Shown here: positions 32,464 to 42,015 of the stretch, in pieces
How the letters are laid out: each line of letters starts with the position of its first letter
How positions within the stretch are numbered: position 1 is the stretch's first letter
Source of the DNA: DATJLY01 sp035518375
Lineage (GTDB): Bacteria > Pseudomonadota > Alphaproteobacteria > ATCC43930 > CGMCC-115725
Direction of reading: 5' to 3'
Assembly (NCBI GenBank): GCA_035518375.1
Contig: DATIXQ010000029.1
Location: forward strand, 62,001-126,000
Length of the DNA stretch: 64,000 nt
Notes under the pieces: generated by a model
Told to the model about the DNA's origin: nothing
The model's database searches: none
What the model saw: the letters and a program-made list of their open reading frames with translations, nothing else
Translations under genes and position numbers: made by a program

Positions 32464-32625
32464 TTAGAGCGCGCTGGCGACGCTGTTGAACGTCGAGGTG
32501 AGGTTGCCGCCAACCGTGGTGACGGCCGAGATGATGGCGACCGAGATGAGCGCCGCGATGAGGCCGTACTCGATCGCCGTTGCGCCGCTCTCGTCCCGCA
32601 GAAGATAGCGAATGAAACGCGACAT
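32464..32625 (-). CDS. Flp/Fap-type pilin
   Basis: 53 aa, ATG at 32625 with GGAG six bases upstream. The type IVb prepilin signature is DESGATAIEYGLIAALISVA: cleavage after Gly leaves A-T-A-I-E-Y, with Glu at +5 and Tyr at +6. A hydrophobic helix follows. It is the subunit of Tad adhesive pili, processed by a CpaA-type peptidase. No tad/cpa assembly genes are in the window, so this is a detached pilin gene. Its upstream region is unusually AT-rich. Confidence 0.92.
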   Translation of the reverse strand: MSRFIRYLLRDESGATAIEYGLIAALISVAIISAVTTVGGNLTSTFNSVASAL

Positions 32626-32743
32626 GAGGGGCTCCATGAGAGTTGGTCGCACCGTGCGAAGAGATAGCCCCGCGCCGATGAAGCGCGTGTTAAGGATTGG
32701 CAGTGTTTGAGTAATTAGAATTTACGGCAAATTCGGCAGAGGC

Positions 32744-33543
32744 TCATTCGCCGCGGAAATTGGGCTTCCGCTTCGCCTGGAACGCCGCAACCCCTTCCTT
32801 GAAATCGGCCGAGGCGCTGAGCGCGCCATAAGCCTCGCCTTCGTGCTCGATCGCTTGCGCGAGCGGCATGTTCTGCCCGTCGGAGAGAACGCGCTTCAAC
32901 GTGCGCTGCGCCAGGGGCGAGAAACCGCGCAACTCGGCCGCGAGCGCGGCCACGGCCGCATCGAGCGCATCGTCCGCGACGCAAGCGGTGATGAAGCCCC
33001 AATCGCGCGCCTCGGCCGCCTTGATGCGGCGGCCCAGCATCGCGATCTCCTTGGTGCGCGCGATCCCGATCATGTGCAGGAGACGGGCCGAGCCGCCCGA
33101 GCCCGGGATCATGCCGAGCCGCATCTCCGGGAGCGCGAACTCCGCGCCCTCGGCCGCAATGCGGAAATCGCAGGCGAGCGCGAGCTCGAAGCCGACGCCG
33201 AAACAATAGCCGCGGATCGCCGCGATCACCGGCTTGCCGCAGCGTTCGGGCGCGGCGACGTTGTCGGCGAGGTGCGAAAGCGTTTCGCGCGAGGCCTCGA
33301 GGAATCCGGCGATGTTGCCGCCGCTCGAGAAATTCCGGCCCTCGCCGCGCACCACGATGACGCGCACGCGCGCGTCACGGTCGAGTGCCGCAAACGCGGC
33401 GGCAAGTTGCGCGCGCTCGGCGATCGAGACGACGTTCAGCGGCGGCCGGTCGAGCACAATGTCGGCACGCGCCTCCTCCTCGCTCCAGAGGACGCGAAAT
33501 CCGTCCGGCGCGGCGAGCATGTCGGAGGAGAACACATAAGGGA

Positions 33544-33547
<4 letters not shown>
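32744..33547 (-). CDS. Enoyl-CoA hydratase/isomerase family protein
   Basis: 267 aa from ATG at 33547, which overlaps the stop of the ligase gene. Crotonase fold: oxyanion loops VVRGEGRNFSSGGNIAGFLE and AAIRGYCFGVGFELALACDF, then ALPEMRLGMIPGSGGSARLL, where Glu is one catalytic residue. The first loop has SSGGN instead of the usual SAGAD, so the exact reaction (hydration, isomerisation or ring cleavage) is uncertain. It works on an acyl-CoA made by the ligase translated just before it. Confidence 0.88.
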
Positions 33548-35073
<1,526 letters not shown>

Positions 35074-35079
35074 CAACCG

Positions 35080-35472
35080 TCAGCCGATGACGGCGATACC
35101 CTGGATCTCGATCAGAAGCTCCGGCCGCGCAAGGCCGGTGACGGTGATGAGTGCGCTCGCCGCGAAATCATCGCCGAAGATCTCGCGCCTCAACTCGGTG
35201 AGGCGGGTGCCATAGCGCGCGTCGGTGATGAACACCGTCATCGTCACCATGTCCTTGAGGCTGCCGCCCGCCTGCGCGAGCGTCTGGCTGAGGCGGCGGA
35301 AGATTTCGCGCGACTGCCCATCGAAATCGCCGGCGAGGGAGCGGCCGTTCGCGTCCTCGCCGCCGGTCTGCCCGGCGAGCCAGACGATGCGGCCGCCCTC
35401 GGTGATGACGGCGGGCGAATAGGCGCGCGTCTGCGCGTGGTCTCCCTTAACGAAGCTGCGTTTGTGCGCCAT
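35080..35472 (-). CDS. RidA family protein
   Basis: 130 aa, ATG at 35472 after GGGAGGAG. Family signatures: RAYSPAVITEGGRIVWLAGQ, QTLAQAGGSLKDMVTMTVFI, and LARPELLIEIQGIAVIG, with the ligand-binding Arg and the late Glu. RidA proteins hydrolyse reactive enamine/imine intermediates; some members act on other substrates in catabolic operons. It ends 6 bases before the start of the acyl-CoA synthetase gene, so it is in that operon. Confidence 0.92.
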   Translation of the reverse strand: MAHKRSFVKGDHAQTRAYSPAVITEGGRIVWLAGQTGGEDANGRSLAGDFDGQSREIFRRLSQTLAQAGGSLKDMVTMTVFITDARYGTRLTELRREIFGDDFAASALITVTGLARPELLIEIQGIAVIG

Positions 35473-35538
35473 GGACTCCTCCCTATCAGCGAGCCCGAAG
35501 CATGTCGCCTCGGGGCCCGGGTTGTCCATGGGCGGAGA

Positions 35539-36171
35539 TCAGCCGTAGTGGCGTATTGGATCGAACGGCGGCAACGACACCACATCCGCCAAGAGCCGCT
35601 GCCACGGCTTCACGCGGTAGAGCGCCGTATCATCATAGCCGCGCGCCTCTGCCTCGAGGTTGTAGCAGATGCGGTGCAGCACCAGGAGCCGCTCCTCGCA
35701 ATCGGCCCGGATAAGAAGCCGGCGCTGCTCCCATCGCCGCAACAGATCAGGATCAACCGAGTTCGCCTCGGCGATGGTGCCGGCGAGCGCGGTGTAGCGG
35801 CGATAGAGCGAGTGAGCGCTGCGTCCGCGCTCGGCGAAGCCGAAGGCAAGCTCAGACGCAGCCGCGATCGCGACCGCGATGACGAGCCCCTCGGCGGCGC
35901 CGATGAGCCCGCCGTAGAGCGCCGCCACGGCCGCGCTCGAACCCAAGGCCGCCACGACCATCGCGACGCGATGCAGCCAATCGAACCAGGCGCGGCGCTT
36001 GGCGTGATAGCGCATGCCGACATGGATGGCGAAATCGAGCGCCACGAGTGGCTCGAGCATTTCGCGCGCGACTTCCTTGCCACCGCCCAGGAGTTCGCCC
36101 TCGGCGGGCGCCTCGTTCACGCCTGCGATCGCCTCTGCCGGATCCAGCGCTGACACGTGATCCCTTTCCAT
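35539..36171 (-). CDS. Two-helix membrane protein of unknown function (SLATT-like layout)
   Basis: 210 aa from ATG at 36171 with GAGG upstream. The first 60 residues are soluble. Two adjacent hydrophobic helices follow at about residues 70-90 (VAMVVAALGSSAAVAALYGG) and 93-113 (AEGLVIAVAIAAASELAFGF). A charged helical tail contains AHSLYRRYTALAGTIAEANS and EERLLVLHRICYNLEAEARG. This topology recalls SLATT/DUF4231 proteins, but family membership is not certain. It precedes ridA by about 70 bases on the same strand. Confidence 0.6.
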   Translation of the reverse strand: MERDHVSALDPAEAIAGVNEAPAEGELLGGGKEVAREMLEPLVALDFAIHVGMRYHAKRRAWFDWLHRVAMVVAALGSSAAVAALYGGLIGAAEGLVIAVAIAAASELAFGFAERGRSAHSLYRRYTALAGTIAEANSVDPDLLRRWEQRRLLIRADCEERLLVLHRICYNLEAEARGYDDTALYRVKPWQRLLADVVSLPPFDPIRHYG

Positions 36172-36370
36172 TACCCAACCTCGCCGCGCACCACAGGTGG
36201 CTAACACCCGCGTCGCGCGCGAGCCGCCACGGGCCATAAAGATGTCACGGAACGGCGCCATCGAGATTCGTGCGCCACGGACCGGTTAGCCATCGAGGCT
36301 GCGCCGGCGCCGCAAGGAACTTTTGCTGACTTGCCGGCTCTTCGACCCACGCGATAGAAGGGGCTGGCCC

Positions 36371-38263
36371 ATGCTCCCTTCCGTTGCTTCCGATAGTGTC
36401 GCGGCACGGTCTCCATCCTCGGGCCGCGCCGCGCGGCTCGCGCGCGTCGGCGCGGTCGCGGCGGCGCTCGGTCTCACCGTCGTCGGCGTCGTGGGCTATC
36501 CGCTCGCGCCCGGTCTCCTCGGCGCGGCACTGCTGCTCTACGGAATGCTATTGTGGCGCTATCCGCAGGCGTGGCTCGTCGTTCTGCCGGCGGCGCTGCC
36601 GTCGTTCGATTTGGCGCCCTGGACCGGCTGGCTCGCGATCGAGGAGCCCGATTTCCTTCTGCTCGTGACGGTGGCTGTGCTGCTTTTGCGCGTGCCGCCG
36701 CGACGCGAACATTTCGCGCTCCGCGGCGTCTCCGGCGCGGCAACAGCGCTCGCCATCGTCGCCGCCGTGACCGCCACGCTGCGCGGCCTCTTCGTACCGG
36801 GCGTGCCGGGCGGCTCCGACGTGCTCGAACTCACGCCCGAAAACGCGCTCCACGTCGTGAAGGGGCTCGCGTTCGCGCTTATCCTCCTGCCCTTCCTGCG
36901 CCGCATGGTCGCGGAGCGCCATGACGCGCCGCGCCTCTTCGCCGCCGGGATGACGGCGGGCCTCGCGCTCGTCGTGGCGGCGGGCGTGGCCGAGCGCGCG
37001 GTCTTCCCCGGCATCCGCAATTTCGAGTCCGCCTATCGCATCGTCGCGACCTTTTCGAGCATGCATTTTGGCGGCGGCTATGTCGGCGCCTATCTGGCCA
37101 TGGCGCTGCCGTTCGCGCTCGCGTTTGCGCCGCGCCGAGGCTTCCTTCGCATCGTCGCCTCGGCCATCGCGCTGGCCGCGCTCTATACGCTCGTCGTCAC
37201 CTACGCGCGCGCGGCCTATGGCAGCGCGGTCGTCGCCTCGGTCGTGCTGGCACTGGGTTGGCTCGCGCTCCGCCGCGAGGGCGCGCCGTCAATGACGGTG
37301 GCGCTGCCGGCAGTGCTGCTCGCGATGGGGCTCGGCGTCATTGCGCTCGCGGCGGCCGACACGCCCGCGATGGAGATTCGTTTGGCGCAGCTCGTGCCCG
37401 ATCTGGAGTGGCGCGAGAATTTGTGGGGCGCGGGCCTTGCCGTGCGTCGCCCCGGCCTCGCCGCGGCGCTCGTCGGCAGCGGCGGCGGCACCTACGCGCG
37501 GCTTTTGCGCGCGCGCATGCCGCCCGAGAAGCGCGCGGGCAATTTCGTCCGGCGCGAGGAGGACGGGCGCCGCGTCGTGGCGCTCGAAGCGGGCCTGCCG
37601 CTTTATCTCGGCCAGAAGGTGGCGCTTGCGCCGGACAGCCGCTACCGCATCGCCTTCGCGCTGCGCTCGCCCGACGGCGGCACGATCGAGGCCTCGCTCT
37701 GCGAAAAGCTGCTGCTCTACTCGAGGAACTGCGTCGACACCGACGTCGTGGCCTCGGGCGACGGTTCGTGGCGCCGCTTCGACGGCGTGATTCCCACCGA
37801 CGACATGCTGCGCGTGCAGCGGCTTGGCGTGCTGCATCGGCCGCTCGAACTGTCCTTCACCCTCGTCGATCCCGGCACGCACGGGGAGCTCGCCGACGTT
37901 TCGCTGACCGGTCCCGGCGGACAGGAGCACATCGCCAACGGCAATTTCGCGACCGGGCTCACACGCTGGTTCGCGACCGACGACATCCATACCGTGTGGC
38001 GCATCGAGAACCAGTATCTCATGACCTTCTTCGAAGGCGGTGTGCTTGGCGTGGCGGCATTTCTCGCGGTCGCGGTCGCGGGGCTCAGCGGCGCCGGACG
38101 CGCCATCCGCGCGGGCGAGACAATAGCGCCCGCCTTTGTCGCCGCCATCGCCGCGACGCTCGCGAGCGCCTTCTTTGATTGCCCGCTCGACGTGCCGCGG
38201 CTCGGCGCGCTCTTCTATCTCGCGGCCTTTATGGCGATGACGCTGGGCGAGCGGCGAGCGTAA
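36371..38263 (+). CDS. O-antigen ligase-like membrane protein with large periplasmic insertion
   Basis: 630 aa, ATG at 36371 after GAAGGGG. About ten hydrophobic segments cover residues 25-330. They include a Wzy/WaaL-type loop (AERAVFPGIRNFESAYRIVA, SSMHFGGGYVGAYLAMALPF) and TYARAAYGSAVVAS. A soluble block of about 190 residues follows (roughly 350-550). It has the pattern of a beta-sandwich carbohydrate-binding-like domain (GLPLYLGQKVALAPDSRYRI, SLTGPGGQEHIANGNFATGL). The last helices (FEGGVLGVAAFLAVAVAG) come after it. It likely joins or polymerises glycan at the periplasmic face. The inserted domain is the odd part. Confidence 0.75.
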   Translation: MLPSVASDSVAARSPSSGRAARLARVGAVAAALGLTVVGVVGYPLAPGLLGAALLLYGMLLWRYPQAWLVVLPAALPSFDLAPWTGWLAIEEPDFLLLVTVAVLLLRVPPRREHFALRGVSGAATALAIVAAVTATLRGLFVPGVPGGSDVLELTPENALHVVKGLAFALILLPFLRRMVAERHDAPRLFAAGMTAGLALVVAAGVAERAVFPGIRNFESAYRIVATFSSMHFGGGYVGAYLAMALPFALAFAPRRGFLRIVASAIALAALYTLVVTYARAAYGSAVVASVVLALGWLALRREGAPSMTVALPAVLLAMGLGVIALAAADTPAMEIRLAQLVPDLEWRENLWGAGLAVRRPGLAAALVGSGGGTYARLLRARMPPEKRAGNFVRREEDGRRVVALEAGLPLYLGQKVALAPDSRYRIAFALRSPDGGTIEASLCEKLLLYSRNCVDTDVVASGDGSWRRFDGVIPTDDMLRVQRLGVLHRPLELSFTLVDPGTHGELADVSLTGPGGQEHIANGNFATGLTRWFATDDIHTVWRIENQYLMTFFEGGVLGVAAFLAVAVAGLSGAGRAIRAGETIAPAFVAAIAATLASAFFDCPLDVPRLGALFYLAAFMAMTLGERRA

Positions 38264-39191
38264 CGCGCGGCCACTCGTCTCGCGGACGGTCGAGCGCGGC
38301 TCGGTCCCAGCGGCCGAGATCGGCCGCCGCTTCGTAAGTTCCCTGCAGGAACGCGAGCACGTCGTCTTGCGGCGAGGGCGCGCTCCGCACCACCGCGTAC
38401 GGCAGGATGAATTCGCGCGCCGCGGTGTCGTAGCGCGCACTCGCGGGCGACACGCTGCGCCCGGCATAGCCTGGCGGCTCGGGGTAAGCGTAAGCGTAGA
38501 ACGCGGGCTCGGCGACCGGACCGCCGCCGGGCCAGAAGCCACAGCTGCTGCATTCGTGCGAATAGGCCTCGATCATGACGCGGTCGGGCGTGTTGGGCGC
38601 GCCGCCGGGATGACGCGGCGCCGCGCGCCCGGAAAAGCGCGTCAGCGCCAGATCGAAGCTGCCCCAGAAGAAATGGACCGGGCTCGCCTTGCCGAGAAAG
38701 CGGCCGCGGAACAGCTTCAGCAGCAGGTCCGCCTGCGCGAGGATGCGCCAGAAGCGGCGCACGGCATCGGCATCGTAGGAGCAATGCGCGCGATCCTCGG
38801 CGAAGGGGATCGCGGTCTCGACCTCGACCGGGCGCGGCATGATGGCGAGTTCGATGCCAAGCGCGGCAAGTGCCTCGCGATACTCGGCATAAAAATCCGC
38901 GACCGTCATCGCCGCCAAGGGAAGGGCGCGACGGGCGCCGGCACTCGTCTCGATCTGCAGCCGGTGCGCGACGAAATCGAACGCGACCGCGAACGTGCCA
39001 TACCGATAGGGCATTGGTCCGGTCGTGAGGCCTGCGGGCGTCAGCTGCAAGCTCACGTGCCACCAATGGTTCTCCGCGGGCGCCAAGGCGAGACGCGTCT
39101 TGCCGACGATTTGCGTCCACATGTGCAAGGTCGCGTAGGTCTCGCGCCAGTCTTCGAGCGGCAGGCTCGGCCAGGCTTCGGCATCCGCCAT
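38229..39191 (-). CDS. DUF5996 family protein
   Basis: 320 aa from ATG at 39191 after GAGGGTGAG. Signatures: WPSLPLEDWRETYATLHMWT, ENHWWHVSLQLTPAGLTTGP, RPVEVETAIPFAEDRAHCSY, SPVHFFWGSFDLALTRFSGR and IEAYSHECSSCGFWPGGG. Function is not known; the conserved His/Trp/Cys residues hint at ligand or metal binding. It is a single gene whose end overlaps the convergent O-antigen ligase-like gene by 35 bases. Confidence 0.85.
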   Translation of the reverse strand: MADAEAWPSLPLEDWRETYATLHMWTQIVGKTRLALAPAENHWWHVSLQLTPAGLTTGPMPYRYGTFAVAFDFVAHRLQIETSAGARRALPLAAMTVADFYAEYREALAALGIELAIMPRPVEVETAIPFAEDRAHCSYDADAVRRFWRILAQADLLLKLFRGRFLGKASPVHFFWGSFDLALTRFSGRAAPRHPGGAPNTPDRVMIEAYSHECSSCGFWPGGGPVAEPAFYAYAYPEPPGYAGRSVSPASARYDTAAREFILPYAVVRSAPSPQDDVLAFLQGTYEAAADLGRWDRAALDRPRDEWPRVTLAARPASSP

Positions 39192-39245
39192 CTCACCCTC
39201 GCGAAAGCAAAGGGGCCTGACCCCGTGGGTCAGGCCCCGTTCGAT

Positions 39246-39321
<76 letters not shown>

Positions 39322-39327
39322 AGAGCG

Positions 39328-39347
39328 CGCCGCCCGCTCGGGCGGCG
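39328..39347. terminator. GC hairpin beside tRNA-Ala
   Basis: CGCCGCCC, GCTC, GGGCGGCG: a perfect 8-bp stem. On the plus strand it is followed by TTTGCATTTT, a terminator-like T-rich tail. On the minus strand it lies just 5' of the tRNA, between the tRNA and its putative promoter. No plus-strand gene is close enough to need it, so its role is unclear. Confidence 0.4.
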
Positions 39348-39352
39348 TTTGC

Positions 39353-39381
39353 ATTTTAGCGCGTAGGCGCGGGTTTGCGAA
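39353..39381 (-). promoter_or_regulatory. Putative promoter of tRNA-Ala
   Basis: On the minus strand TTCGCA (39381-39376), 17 bases and TAAAAT (39358-39353). The -10 is a good match, the -35 moderate. The predicted transcript would begin near the hairpin at 39328-39347 and run into the tRNA. Confidence 0.4.
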
Positions 39382-39384
39382 GCC

Positions 39385-39777
39385 TCAGCGCTCCTCGTCG
39401 TCCTCGACGTTCTCGATCACCTCGGCCATGTCGTCCTCGTCCTCGCCGAGCTCGGAGGCGTCCTCGATGACCTCTTCCTCCTCTTCTTCCTCTTCCTCGG
39501 TCTCGTCGCCCTCGGCCGGCGCACCTTCGGTCTCCTCCTCACCCTCGGCGGTTTCGGGCGTCTCGGCTTCGACCTCGGCCTCGACCTCTTCCTCGGCGAT
39601 GGGCTCGGCCACTTCCTCGACCACGACCGGGACGCGCGCGCGCCGTGTCTTGAGCAGAGCCTCGGGATCAAACGCGCTGCCACATTTGGGACAGACGATC
39701 GGATCGTGATTGAGATCGTAGTAGCGCGCGCCGCAGTTGGGGCACGTGCGCTTGGTTCCCCAGTCCGCCTTCACCAT
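39385..39777 (-). CDS. FYDLN-acid family protein (TIGR02300)
   Basis: 130 aa. The N-terminal zinc ribbon and name-giving motif read KRTCPNCGARYYDLNHDPIV then CPKCGSAFDPEALLK: two CxxC pairs and a YDLN core. The remainder is almost entirely Glu/Asp with Ala/Thr, a very acidic low-complexity tail. The function is unknown; it is restricted to, and conserved in, Alphaproteobacteria, typically divergent from aroA as here. Confidence 0.93.
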   Translation of the reverse strand: MVKADWGTKRTCPNCGARYYDLNHDPIVCPKCGSAFDPEALLKTRRARVPVVVEEVAEPIAEEEVEAEVEAETPETAEGEEETEGAPAEGDETEEEEEEEEEVIEDASELGEDEDDMAEVIENVEDDEER

Positions 39778-39902
39778 GACCCTCTCTCCGCGAGCAGGCA
39801 GCCGCGCCGTTTGCCACGGAAGCCCAGCCCTGTCAAAAGCTAAATCGACCGGGCCAGCCCGGCTTTTGCACGCGTCTTTCGCATGCTAGAGATGGTGCTT
39901 TC

Positions 39903-41258
39903 ATGGCCCATTCAATGGCCCACCCTGCAACAAAGCCGCTCGTCTCGAGCGCCGCGCGTCCCTTGGCCGGGTGCTGCCGCGTGCCGGGCGACAAGTCGAT
40001 CTCGCACCGCGCGCTCATCCTTGGCGCGCTTGCGGTCGGGCGCACGCGCGTCACGGGCTTGCTCGAGGGCGACGACGTGCTGCGCACGGCGGCGGCGCTC
40101 GGTGCCCTCGGCGCCGGCATCGCGCGCGGCGAGGATGCCGTGTGGACCGTCACGGGTGCGGGATTGGGCGGGCTCCGCGAGCCCGACGACGTGCTCGATC
40201 TCGGCAATTCCGGCACCGGCGCGCGACTTCTCATGGGCGCCGTGGCGGGCCATCCCTTCACCAGCATCTTCACCGGCGACGCAAGCCTGCGCCGCCGGCC
40301 AATGGCGCGGATCACCGAGCCGCTCTCGGAGATGGGCGCGCGTTTTGTCGGCCGCGACGGCGCGAAGCTGCCGCTCGCCGTCGTCGGCGCGCAACATCCG
40401 ATGCCGATCCGCTATCGCCTTCCGGTGCCGTCGGCGCAGGTGAAATCGGCCGTATTGCTCGCCGGCTTGAGCGCGCCGGGCGAGACCGTGGTCGAGGAGC
40501 CATTGCCGACGCGTGATCACAGCGAGCGGCTCATGCGCCATTTCGGAGCGCGCGTCGAGGTCGAGCCCTTGAACGATGGCGGCCGGCGCATCCGCCTCGA
40601 AGGCCAGCCCGAGCTTGCCGCGGCCGATCTCGCGGTGCCGGGCGATCCTTCGGCGGCGGCATTTCTCGCCGTCGCGGCGCTCATCGTCGGCGGCTCGGAG
40701 ATCATGATCGAAGGCGTCGGGCTCAATCCGCTGCGCGCCGGCCTCTACACGACGTTGCGCGAGATGGGCGCCGATATCGCGTTCGCGAACGAGCGCGTAG
40801 AGGGCGGCGAGCCGGTCGCCGATCTCGTCGTACGCGCGAGCCGCCTCAAGGGCGTCATCGTGCCGGCCGAGCGCGCGCCCTCGATGATCGACGAATATCC
40901 GATCCTCGCCGTCGCGGCGGCCTTTGCCGAGGGACAGACGGCGATGTGTGGGCTCGCCGAGCTGCGCGTCAAGGAGAGCGACCGCCTCGCCGCCATCGCC
41001 CAGGGGCTGGCAGCCTGCGGCGCGCACGTGTCCGTCTCGGGCGACACGCTCATCGTTGCCGGCAAAGGCGCCCCGGCCGGCGGCGGCGCCATCGCCACCC
41101 GCCTCGACCATCGCATCGCCATGGCCTTTCTCGTGCTCGGCATGGCAGCGGCGAAACCGGTGCGGATCGACGACAGCGCCACCATCGCCACGAGCTTCCC
41201 CGGCTTCGCCGAGCTCATGAACGGGCTTGGCGCGGCGATCGCCGAGGAGCGGGCTTGA
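39903..41258 (+). CDS. aroA: 3-phosphoshikimate 1-carboxyvinyltransferase (EPSP synthase)
   Basis: 451 aa. Sixth step of the shikimate pathway, making EPSP for aromatic amino acids. The N-terminal signature is RVPGDKSISHRALILGALAV. The LGNSGTGARLL loop (DVLDLGNSGTGARLLMGA), VPGDPSAAAFLAVAALIVGG and the C-terminal motif RVKESDRLAAI (as LRVKESDRLAAIAQGL) are intact. The two repeated domains have normal length. A second ATG four codons downstream is possible. The cmk start overlaps its stop, heading a long plus-strand operon. Confidence 0.96.
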   Translation: MAHSMAHPATKPLVSSAARPLAGCCRVPGDKSISHRALILGALAVGRTRVTGLLEGDDVLRTAAALGALGAGIARGEDAVWTVTGAGLGGLREPDDVLDLGNSGTGARLLMGAVAGHPFTSIFTGDASLRRRPMARITEPLSEMGARFVGRDGAKLPLAVVGAQHPMPIRYRLPVPSAQVKSAVLLAGLSAPGETVVEEPLPTRDHSERLMRHFGARVEVEPLNDGGRRIRLEGQPELAAADLAVPGDPSAAAFLAVAALIVGGSEIMIEGVGLNPLRAGLYTTLREMGADIAFANERVEGGEPVADLVVRASRLKGVIVPAERAPSMIDEYPILAVAAAFAEGQTAMCGLAELRVKESDRLAAIAQGLAACGAHVSVSGDTLIVAGKGAPAGGGAIATRLDHRIAMAFLVLGMAAAKPVRIDDSATIATSFPGFAELMNGLGAAIAEERA

Positions 41259-41893
41259 TCATCGCCGTCGACGGGCCCGCGGCGGCGGGCAAGGGCACGC
41301 TCGCCAGGCGCCTCGCGCAGCATTACGGCCTTGCCTATCTCGACACCGGCTCGCTCTACCGCGCAGCCGGGCTCCGCGCCCTGCGACGCGGCGACCCGCG
41401 CGACCTTGCCGTGGCCGAGGCGGCGGCGCGCGAAGTCCGGCTCGAGGACGTGGGCGACCCGCACCTGCGCGACGAGGAGGTCGGCGAGGCGGCGTCCGTC
41501 GTGGCGGCGATCCCGGCCGTGCGCGCGGCGCTTCTGGGGCTGCAGCGCGACTTCGCCCGGCATCCGCCCGGCGGCGCCAAGGGCGCAGTGCTCGACGGCC
41601 GCGACATCGGCACGGTCGTATGCCCCGAGGCCGACGCCAAGCTCTTCGTCACCGCCAGCCTCGAGGCGCGGGCCGACCGGCGATCGAGGGAGTTGCAGGG
41701 GGCCGACTCGGGGACTATATACGGCCGCGTCCTGCAGGACATGAAATTACGCGACGCGCGCGATAGCAGGCGTGCGGTGGCGCCTCTGCAACGGGCCGCC
41801 GACGCTCTCGCCCTCGATACCACCGCGCTCGACGCCGACGCCGCCTTTGCCGCGGCGATTGAGTTCATCGCGCGGAAACTCGGCGCCCACTAG
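41255..41893 (+). CDS. cmk: Cytidylate kinase
   Basis: 212 aa from TTG at 41255, overlapping the aroA stop as TTGA, with GAGGAG five bases upstream. The N-terminus LIIAVDGPAAAGKGTLARRL contains the P-loop. Further signatures: GLAYLDTGSLYRAAGL and AVLDGRDIGTVVCPEADAKL followed by FVTASLEARADRR. It phosphorylates CMP/dCMP. aroA-cmk-rpsA is a conserved proteobacterial order. Confidence 0.95.
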   Translation: MIIAVDGPAAAGKGTLARRLAQHYGLAYLDTGSLYRAAGLRALRRGDPRDLAVAEAAAREVRLEDVGDPHLRDEEVGEAASVVAAIPAVRAALLGLQRDFARHPPGGAKGAVLDGRDIGTVVCPEADAKLFVTASLEARADRRSRELQGADSGTIYGRVLQDMKLRDARDSRRAVAPLQRAADALALDTTALDADAAFAAAIEFIARKLGAH

Positions 41894-42015
41894 CGCCCCG
41901 CGCCACCTGCCGGACAAAGGGTCTTCGCCGCCCGCGCCCTTCCTCTGCGGCGGCCGTTCGCCTGCCGCCCGTCCCCGGCGGCGCGACGTGAAACCCCGAG
42001 GGGAGTGGAGTTTTA

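Noticed and set aside
32626..32743. Possible sigma-54 element near TTGGCAG upstream of the Flp pilin
   Set aside because: The -12 half lacks TGC and the GG/GC spacing is wrong; it is also on the opposite strand.
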